Source: Bryobacterales bacterium (GTDB lineage Bacteria; Acidobacteriota; Terriglobia; Bryobacterales; Bryobacteraceae). Taken from it: 8,430 nucleotides of DNA. The first letter of the stretch is position 1. Each line of letters starts with the position of its first letter. Positions 1 to 8,300 of this stretch are shown here, one piece after another. Where the stretch lies: assembly GCA_003132865.1 (NCBI GenBank), contig PKYZ01000126.1:1716-10145 (forward strand), written 5' to 3'. The translations under genes and the position numbers were made by a program. A model generated the notes under the pieces. The model was not told the DNA's origin. It saw only the letters and a list, made by a program, of their open reading frames with translations, and did no database searches.

Positions 1-89
1 TCCATCAATGCGCGCAGCTTCGCCGGCGTGGCCGCAATCACTTCCAGGGGATCGAGATCGCCCAGTTGGGAGGCATAGGGGTTCAGCAT
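1..89 (-). CDS. N-terminus of a probable DinB-like protein (partial, cut at left edge)
   Basis: An ATG at 89-87 opens a frame that runs off the left edge after 29 codons. An in-frame TGA lies four codons upstream of the ATG position (97-95), so this ATG is the earliest possible start. The peptide begins MLNPYASQLGDLDPLEVIAA and continues with TPAKLRALM. The NPYA..LGD.DPLEV.AATPA.L pattern resembles the start of DinB/DUF664-superfamily four-helix-bundle proteins, which are often predicted metal-dependent hydrolases or thiol transferases. None of the metal-binding histidines of that family falls inside this fragment, so function cannot be judged. No convincing Shine-Dalgarno sequence precedes the ATG. 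It lies 159 bases downstream of the helicase pair on the same strand, and probably has its own promoter and an unrelated role. The family call rests on recalled similarity over 29 residues only. Confidence 0.6.
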   Translation of the reverse strand, partial: MLNPYASQLGDLDPLEVIAATPAKLRALM

Positions 90-248
90 ATCGAATCAAA
101 ATATCATGTACGGGAACTGCGCGTCACATTCTGCATGGAGCTGCAACCCTTAGAGCAAATCGACTAACGAAGCGGTTGTTTTTGCGGTCTGATTGCCATC
201 GAGCATCTCTTCGATTCGTCGTCATTTTGAACGCCTCTATGTCCCGGC
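90..248. other. Intergenic region between the RelE-UvrD helicase and the DinB-like gene
   Basis: This 159-base gap is visibly less GC-rich than the flanking genes and presumably holds the 3' end of the helicase transcript and the promoter of the DinB-like gene. I found no strong GC-rich hairpin followed by a T-run on the minus strand, so no intrinsic terminator is called. The only hairpin candidate is a 5-bp stem with an 8-base loop at 198-215, which is too weak. AT-rich sequence at about 90-110 could include a -10 element, but no good -35 partner sits at standard spacing. A 33-codon minus-strand frame at 225-124 has no similarity I recognise. Confidence 0.5.
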
Positions 249-2381
249 TTAGGCAGAGTTCGGGGCTGCTGTCGTCAAATAAGGGCTCCCTTCGCCGTAC
301 CCGGTGATCACAGCGGACCGTTTTGCGCGCGTCAGGGCCACGTATAACAGCGCGCGTTCGCCCGTTTCGGCATTTCGCTTACTCACGTCGTCGTCGGCAG
401 ATGCGAGTGCTATATCCAGCGGAATAATGCCGCGATTGGCACCGGCTATGAGCACGTGTTCGAACTCCAGTCCCTTAACGCGGTGCATGGTAGCGACGCG
501 AACACCCGGACGGTCGCGTTGTTCTGCTGCATCCGCCTTCACCTTATATCCCTTTATTCCGTCTGCCTCCAGGTGGGCCAGATACGTTTCGACGAACTTC
601 TTGGTGCGAGCAACAAGACAGATCGATTCCAACGCCGTGCCCTCGACCGCCAGCGTCTGGATGTGCTGCTTCAGATATGCGACCTCTTCCGCAGCAGTGG
701 CAAAGATCCTTATTCCTGGTGCGGTGCCGTGCGTGAGCGACATGTAGCCTTTCTGATCGTCCTTGCCGCCATCCAAGTCATCAATAGGTCTACCTTCCAA
801 CAGCCGGACCGCGAAGCGCCGAATTTCATCCGTGGTCCGGTAGTTGATCTTCAGCTTCTTGCCGCGGCCGCGGATGTCGATGCCGCACTTGCCGAGCGAT
901 ACCCGGTGCCGGTAAATCCTCTGGTGAGCATCGCCCACGATGAAGAGGTCGTTCTCGCCGGCCGGGACGAGGGCCCGAACTAGGCGAAACGCCTCCGCAC
1001 TCATGTCCTGTGCTTCGTCTACGATCACGGCGCCATAGGGCAGTTTCAGCCCCTTGTTTTCGATAAGCTGCCGCGCGTCTCGGATCAGGTCCACGTATTC
1101 CTTTTGGCCACGTTCGTTGAGCTGAGCGCGGTATTCCTGAAATACAAGCCAGATCTTTTTCTTTATCTCGCGCGTGAGCCGTGTGCCTCTACCCAGCCGG
1201 GGAGCCGAGAGATATTGGTCCACGCTGGTGATGTTCTGTGCTTGAACCACATTTTCCCATTCCACCCGGTAAAAACTCTCGGGCAGGTTGGCATCCGACG
1301 GAGCCTGGTCCACCGCGTTCTTCCAGGCGTCGTTGTCGTCATCGTAGACGATGTCGGGCCGGTAACCCTGCGTTCGCAGGAAATTCGATACCCATCCGTC
1401 CAGATGCTGCACCTCAATCCGAGCCCACGCCCGTTCATCCGTACACAGCTTACGCAAATTCTGAGAAATATCCGTAGCCAGGTTCTTGGTGAACGTGGTG
1501 AACAGAACCCGGTCTTCCTTGCCGGTGAACACTTCCTCGGCGAGGTAACGGGCGCGGTGCATCGCTACTACCGTCTTGCCGGTTCCGGCTCCGCCGAGAA
1601 CGCGGACCGGGCCATTGGCCGTCATTCGCACGAGTTGCCGCTGTTTCGGGTGCAGGAAGATTCGCCATTGTTCGAGGGGCGCGGTCAGAATCTCCGCCAG
1701 CTCCTGCGCACCTTCGACAATGTGGAACCGCCGCTGCGAGTCTTCGTTGCGAAAAGCCTTGTCGTAGTCGGAGGTATCGACGAGCGGGGCTTCCTCTTGC
1801 GGCTTCTGCATCTCCCCAAAGACCTGCTCCAGCGTGTAGCCCGATGCCAGGAGGAAGAGAGCTTCATAGGCTTCCTGCGGGATCGCCGATTCCGCCCGCT
1901 CCAGGTCGGCATCCGTATTCATTGATCTCACCACCGCCAGCAGTTCCTCGGGCACGCCAAGCTGAAGCAGGTACTTGTCCTTGACAGAGGCAAACAACGC
2001 GCCGAGTCGTGGCGCGGCGGCTACTGGTGTGGACGCGACACTGGCGGGAACTGCCGTCATGTCGAGCACCTGGACGGCGCCGGTCGCCGGGTGAACTTCA
2101 AGTCGCTTTCTTTCCGCCCATCGGTACGCCTCATCGTGGTGATCCACCCACATGAGAACGTACACGCTCGGATCTGGCTTCGCGATCACCGCCCGGTAGG
2201 CTTGGTCGATCCGAACCGAATAAAAGTTCTTGTCCCGAGCGCTCTGGATCGGCTCGTAGTTGATTCCGTCCGATTCCGGATGAACCTGAAAGCGCTCGAA
2301 GAATTCCCGCACCTTCTTCTGGTGCGACTTTTGAACATTGGAGAATGCCAGCAGGAAATCTTTCGACAGAGCGATTGTCAT
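249..2381 (-). CDS. UvrD/Rep-like SF1 helicase with N-terminal RelE/ParE-like domain
   Basis: This 710-residue protein is a predicted ATP-dependent DNA helicase/translocase. Residues 1-95 resemble a RelE/ParE toxin fold: a helical start, then strands with R57, Y62-R63 and a WVDHHDEAYRW stretch (78-88), like the conserved arginines and terminal H..Y of RelE. Residues 96-240 form a linker. The SF1A core follows: Q motif near HPKQRQL (244-250), Walker A GGAGTGKT (263-270), motif Ia FTTFTKNLA (294-302), Walker B VDEAQD (454-459), motif III IVGDAHQRIY (481-490), motif IV INYRTT (512-517), motif V TMHRVKGLEFE (631-641) and motif VI YVALTRAKR (680-688). All catalytic motifs look intact. The 1B and 2B regions are short compared with UvrD or Rep (about 700 residues without an N-terminal fusion). 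No nuclease domain follows motif VI. The ATG abuts the TAA of the upstream DUF1998 helicase, so the pair is an operon. Whether the N-terminal domain is an active RNase or only a binding module is unknown. The helicase call is firm; the RelE-like call is from motif resemblance. Confidence 0.93.
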   Translation of the reverse strand: MTIALSKDFLLAFSNVQKSHQKKVREFFERFQVHPESDGINYEPIQSARDKNFYSVRIDQAYRAVIAKPDPSVYVLMWVDHHDEAYRWAERKRLEVHPATGAVQVLDMTAVPASVASTPVAAAPRLGALFASVKDKYLLQLGVPEELLAVVRSMNTDADLERAESAIPQEAYEALFLLASGYTLEQVFGEMQKPQEEAPLVDTSDYDKAFRNEDSQRRFHIVEGAQELAEILTAPLEQWRIFLHPKQRQLVRMTANGPVRVLGGAGTGKTVVAMHRARYLAEEVFTGKEDRVLFTTFTKNLATDISQNLRKLCTDERAWARIEVQHLDGWVSNFLRTQGYRPDIVYDDDNDAWKNAVDQAPSDANLPESFYRVEWENVVQAQNITSVDQYLSAPRLGRGTRLTREIKKKIWLVFQEYRAQLNERGQKEYVDLIRDARQLIENKGLKLPYGAVIVDEAQDMSAEAFRLVRALVPAGENDLFIVGDAHQRIYRHRVSLGKCGIDIRGRGKKLKINYRTTDEIRRFAVRLLEGRPIDDLDGGKDDQKGYMSLTHGTAPGIRIFATAAEEVAYLKQHIQTLAVEGTALESICLVARTKKFVETYLAHLEADGIKGYKVKADAAEQRDRPGVRVATMHRVKGLEFEHVLIAGANRGIIPLDIALASADDDVSKRNAETGERALLYVALTRAKRSAVITGYGEGSPYLTTAAPNSA

Positions 2382-5300
2382 TTATTCTTCTCTCACCGGC
2401 AGCAGCGACAGGAGCTTCTGCGAGTCGTCTTTCAATTCCTCAGTCATGAACACGGTCCAGCCGATCTGCCGAGCAGCGTCAGCACCCTCCGCCTGGGCAG
2501 CCGTCAGTACGCAGACCGTTTCGCCAATCCACGCCAACTCCGCGAATGCGATAATCTCGCCGGCAGCGTCGGCGATTTCATAACCGGGTTCCGGCAGCGC
2601 CTTGCCGGCTTCGTAAGCTGCGATTACCAGGGACCGCGCATCCTGATCCAGTACATCAGTGAGCAGAATGTCAATAACGCTGGCGGGCGCCTGCTGTCTC
2701 CTCGTGACCGCTTCATCCAGCAAGCCGCCGTAAATGCCTTCGCGGAGTCCGAGAGTCGTTACCCACACCGCACCGGGCGCGAACTGAAGGACGTTTCCGG
2801 CACGCAGAAACTCCCGCCAGGCGCCTTTCCATGTGGCGCCCAACTCAATGGCTCGGTCATCCATCAGCCGGAGAGTGGCCGTGATCTCCTCCACTTTCCA
2901 TACCTGTAGATCCGCCAGGGGCAGGCTCACGAACGCGCAGAGATCCTGCCGCGCCATCGTGCGATAGAGCCATCCGGAAGGCTGTGCGGCGGCATCGGCC
3001 GCCGTCCAGCCCTCGGCAAGCGTTCCTTCATGGAGTGCCGACCGGATGTCATCGGGCGCCGCTCCCTGGCGCATATCGGCTTGCAGCAAATGGAAGAGCA
3101 ACGCTTGCGCGAAGCGGTCCCACGCTGCCTGCCTGCCCGCCGTCAGCCGGTACAGCAGCATATCGAACGCCGATCCGGCATAAAGCCGCGACCACGCCGC
3201 CGAATTCTCGGCGTCGAGTTGCGCCAGCAATGCTGCGAAGACCGGCCCCGGAGCGCCTCCCAGCGGTGATACGGCGGGCTGCGGCTTATCCAGCCGCTCG
3301 TACACATCGCTCCACGTCAGCGACCACACCCAGTATTTTCCCGAGCGCGCGATCGCCAGTCGCTGCGCGGAATCCTTGCCGGTCCTCATCTTGCCGCCCA
3401 CGGGGTCTGCGTGCCACTCGTAGCCATCGGCAAACAACGCGATCGGCAGCTCACCAAAGTAGGGCCGCTCCGGGTAAAGAACGAAATCCGCGCGCGACGG
3501 TACGCTGACGCCCTTTTCCGGCCCCAACTCCACCTGCGGCTCAATCAGCCAGTTGCCGTGGTCGGGAGTCTTCAGGTACCAGCCCTGCTTGCCGTTCACT
3601 ACCTGCGGCGACAGGCCACGTGCAGCCTCGCCGTCGCGAACCCGGCGCAACGCCTCCAGAAAGCTCGCTTCCAATTCACTTTCCAGCAGCCGGTTCAACC
3701 GGATCGTTTCCAGGCGGTCCGTGGTCTTCAGCTTGTCCCAGTTCTCCAGGATGGAACGGAGCAGGTCGAGCGCGGCGCTCCGTGATGTCTTGCCCTGGAA
3801 GTGCCGCCCGCGGTAGGCCAGCAGGCAGACGTAGCAGCCGTCCTTCCGCTCGTCCAGCCGGCACTCGCAGGCGGACAGAGCGTCGAAAGCCTTCTGAAAG
3901 ACTTCCTGGAGTTGCCCCGGATCGCGCATCAGTTCTTTAAGGTACCCGGTCCCACCTGGCACCCCGTCGTACAACACGAGATACCGCCGCCTGGACTCGC
4001 TGCCTTCGATGGGTTCGTCATAGACCGTCGTGTTCAGATGGCCGGGATCGCCCTGGAACTTCTTCCGTAACCCAAGCTGGAGTGCGGCGACAAACGATTC
4101 GATATTCCGCTCGATCTCGGTGGCTGCCACGGGCAGCAGCATGCGGATGGCTTCCGACGTGAACTCGCGGTAAAGATAGCAGGCTCGAACCGCCCTCTCC
4201 TTCTCGGGGTCCTTGCGGTAGCGGCACCATGGCGAGTGAATCAGTTCGCCGTTGCGGCGCACTTTTCCGCAGGCTTCGCACAACTCGAACGACCGCGCCG
4301 TGCGCTCCCGGCCGGCCACCTGAATCCGTGCGCCTCCTCCATTGGATTCACCAAAATTCACTTCCCGTAGCGTGATCTTGCGGAAGAATTCGAAGCCAAA
4401 CGGCACCTCGTCGCAGTCCAGATACCAGGCTTCCGTCACATCCTCATCGTTCTTGAGGACGAACATGTTCTTGTCGTAGAACTTGGGTTCCCGGCCATCG
4501 CTCTCGTCGAACGAACGGCTGGCCCGGTCTTCCGAATTGGCCATCACCGAGCGCATCCGCAACAGAATCTGCCGCTGGCCTTCGTCCGACCACAGCGTGT
4601 GCCCGCACTTGGGGCATGCCGGCTGTGATTCGTGCTCGCCTTCCCGTTCCATCCACGTACAGTTCGCACAGAGCCGCCACGCCACCAGATCCTCGCGTTC
4701 GAAGATCACGCCGTCAACCGTCACCTTCCGGCCCTCGGCGTAAAAGTTATTTGCCGGCGCCAATTCGGCGATAGCCGCGGAGGCTGGGCGCACGTACTCG
4801 TACGTCCGCGTAACGTATCTCCGCTCGGGGTCGAACTCGCTCTTCCGCTGCCGGTAAATGACGGACCGCAGAGTGATGCCCTGCTCCGGGAAGGCATAGT
4901 TCGGCAACAGGCCCTCATCCGTAAGGAAGTTCAAGACATTCCGGTCGCGCAGATTCTGAACCAGTTCCTGGAGCGCAGCCTTCTCCTGGCGCAGTTCGTC
5001 CAATTCTTTCTGCCGGTCCTCTTCGCGCATCGGCTCATCCTGCACTTCCCGAATGCGCTTGTTGAGAGTCTGAACGCGACCACGCCAGTTTTTCAGCTCC
5101 TTGGCGCGCACCCTCAGCCCATCCAGCAGCCGGTAGCGAAGCCCCTCCTCGCCTCGTGAGAAGCCGAGCAGCCGCTCGCGGGTCCAGTCGGATACCTCAG
5201 CGCCGAACATCGCCAGGAAGCCTTCTTCCAGCGCAGTCCGGTTCAGCTCAAAGTACGTCAGCAGATTCCACGGGAACGCCTCCGGCGGTCCGCCCTTCTC

Positions 5301-8300
5301 AACCGAATCGAGCACGGGCGCTAGTTTGTCCGGGATGGCGCCCGTCGGAAGCGCGGTCTCCACCCACCGGTCCATCGTGAATGCCGTGAACTGGCGTTCG
5401 AGAACCGCCGACGCGTTCAGGTAGCACCCCGGTGACTCCACCCGCCCCTGCAACATCTCGTCCGGCTGCTGGAAGAAGAACAGATCATGCCGGCGCGCAT
5501 TGGCAATTGCCACGATGAAGGCGTTACCGTGCTTGCGGCCGGCGCGCCCTGCCCGTTGCAGATAGTTGGCCGACTTCGGCGGGACTGAGCACATCACCAC
5601 CGAGGAGAGATCGCCGATATCCACGCCCATCTCCAGCGTCGGAGTGCAGGAGAGCAGGTTTGGATCACCCGGCTTCTCGCGCTTCTCAAAGCCGATTTCC
5701 ACCACTTCCCGCACCTCGCGCGTCAGCAGCCCGGTATGCTCCTCGGCGAAAATGCGAGCCACGTCGCCAGCTTTGTACAACCGGCCGTAATAATCCTCGA
5801 TGGGCGGCTGCTCGCGCAGTGTGCCGGTCTTGCAAACGCCGTGCGGGCACGGACCCCCGGCCATCCACTGTGCCGCCTCCGGTCCCACCGAAAGCATCAG
5901 ACTGCAGCGGTCGCAGCGGAGTTGCCGCACATCGGTGGTCACCTCAAGAGCTTCCAGCGCGACACCCCACACCGGCGCTCCGCCCGCATTCACCTCGAAG
6001 ACCAGGTTGCGACTCCGCAACTCCTCCAGCACGGCGCGATATATCGATACGGTCAGCGGCGGAATGTTCGGATCGAAAACGCCGAAAGCCCGCCGCAGCC
6101 AGGTAGTGTGCCAGCTCAGCGTGCTGGTGCTGCCACTGAGCAACGGCAGGAAACGACCCTTCCCGCCACTCACCACCAGGAACTCGGGCAGTCGCGATTG
6201 CTTCCCGAACCGCGGCATGTACCGGTCCCGCCCGCCGGTGTGGCTGAGCAGATAGTACTCGCCACCTTGCAGGTAAGGTAGAAGCTCCGGATGCCACACG
6301 CCCCCGCGATTCTTCAGATTGAGCAGGAACCCGTGCAGGAACCGCCGCATTGCGTCCAGCCCGATCTCCCGCAGCCCGCCGATTTCATTCTGCAACCTCA
6401 CCAGAACCGCTGCGGCCGCCGTCTCAAATGCCTCCCGTCGAGGTTGCACGGTGGACGAGCTCGTCTTTTCCAGCGACCGGCCAATGCGGCAGTTGTGCGT
6501 GTACTCGCTCCAGATTTCCCAATCCAGGCGCTTGCGCACCAACTCCGCCAGATTGGACCCGGCGGGCAGCACTCCCTTACGGCGCAGTTCCTCAAAATCT
6601 TCCAGCCATTCCATGTCGGGTGGAAGGAACGCAGCCACAAAGCGGCCCGGACGCTCGTACTCCTTTTCCCAGCGCTCCAGAAACAGGTCCGGCAAGTCGG
6701 TCAGCGGCAGCGGACCCGGAGTATTCTGCACAACTTTCTGGATTGCCGTACGCAGGTTGAACCGGAAGGTCCGCGCCTTGAAGAATCCGGCGCGATGCGA
6801 GGCGTCCTGCACGTTGTCAGAAAACGCCAGCAGCTTCTTCTCCTCCGGGTTGAACGGCGATGCCCAGAGCTGCGAAATCAGTACCGCCGTCAGACTCGCC
6901 GCCCGCGAACCGACGATGGTCAGGCTGTTCTTCCCCTGGCACGACGGGCAATCGTGCTTGCCCACCAGCCGCGCGTGTTCCCCGCTCTTCTTCTCCGACG
7001 TATTCGGGATCCACACCCTGATCATCTTCTCCGCCTCCTTGCCACACCAGGAGCACTCCAGCGCGCTCTCCGCGTGGCCGAAGTGGAGGCATTCCGGACA
7101 GAGGAACTCGGGCAGCTCCTGCTGTGCCTCTGGCGCGAACTCCCCGGGGAAGAGGAACCGCACCTCCGGCTTCCAATCGAAGAACGCGCGGTAAAAGATG
7201 TCCAGTTCCGGATTCAGCCGGTCGTCGGCGTCCTTCACCGTGCCCGCCCAACCGGTCAGCCCGCATTCCCGGCAGTGAATCACCGGCAGGCTGTGCTTTA
7301 ATTCCTCGGCCTTGAGGTCCGGAGAGAACGCCCATTTTGGCGTCGGGCCTACGCTGGAGACCATTCGCGCCAGTTCCCGCATCCAGAACTGATACCGCAC
7401 CTGGATCATCGGATGGGGTCCGCTGGGACCGGCAATCCGTGCCGCTGAAACCAGGGCCAGGAAGCTCCCCAGCATCAGTTTCACGTATTCCGCATCTGGT
7501 TTGCCATCAAAGTCCGCGTAGGCCGGCAAAGCGGCTCGCAGTCGAACCACCAGTTCTGTGGATTCCATGGCAGTGGACGTCATGGAGGCAAGCAATCTGC
7601 GGAGGAATCCGTGCGACCGCAACAGGCCCGCCAGCGCCAGTTGCCAGTCCGGCGAATCCGGCGTACCGATGGCATCGCCGAACCACAGCCGCCGCTGTGC
7701 CACCAGGTATTCGTTCGGGCTGCCGTAGTGGAGCGGGTTCAGCCTTTCTTTCGCTTCCGGACCCGGCGTGCCCGCGTAGAGCACTCCGGCACCGGCCAGA
7801 AACTCCGCCGGAGTTTGTACCGATTCGCCGATCACGCTTGCGGCGTCGAACGTTTCGCCGAAAATCTTGCCGGCGTATTCCACCAGTTGCGTCGCCGAGA
7901 CTGCGGTGTCGCTGCCCAGCGTGGCCGAGGTTCCCACGCAGATCAGGTGGGCCTTCGGCGTCCGCAGCCGCTCCTTCAGACGCCGGATCAGACACGCCAC
8001 GTCCGCACCCTGTGCTCCGTCGAAGGTATGCAGTTCGTCTACAACCAGGTAGCGCAGTGTCTCCGGCCCATTCTTCCGCCACAGCCCGAGGTCCCGCGGC
8101 CGCAGCAGCAGATAATCGAGCATCTTGTAGTTGGTGAGCAGGATGTCCGGCGGCGTCACCCGCATGGTGTCCCGGTCGGTGATGACGCGCGACTCCGTCA
8201 TCGATACCGTGGGCGTCTGGTCCTGCTCCCCGAGGTAGAGCCCCGCGGTGACACGCCCGCGCAGTGCGTCACCGCGGTAAATCGCTTCCGCGATGCGCCC

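Noticed and set aside
198..215. Inverted repeat ATCGA-N8-TCGAT that might be a terminator or operator
   Set aside because: A 5-bp stem with an 8-base loop and no T-run is too weak; such short repeats are common by chance.
124..225. 33-codon minus-strand frame in the intergenic gap
   Set aside because: It is short, Arg-rich, lacks a convincing ribosome binding site and shows no recognisable similarity.
8..307. 99-codon plus-strand frame spanning the intergenic gap
   Set aside because: It overlaps the DinB-like start and the end of the UvrD-like gene in antisense. The product is Arg/Ser-rich without a domain, and its start has no supporting ribosome binding site.
1104..1925. 273-codon open frame on the plus strand
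   Set aside because: It is antisense to the UvrD-like helicase core with its conserved motifs. It shows no domain I recognise and is best explained as a shadow.
6291..7301. 336-codon open frame on the plus strand
   Set aside because: It lies fully antisense to the SF2 helicase, whose motifs are intact through this region. Its translation is rich in Arg, Pro, Gln and Leu with no recognisable domain, as expected for an antisense frame in GC-rich coding DNA.
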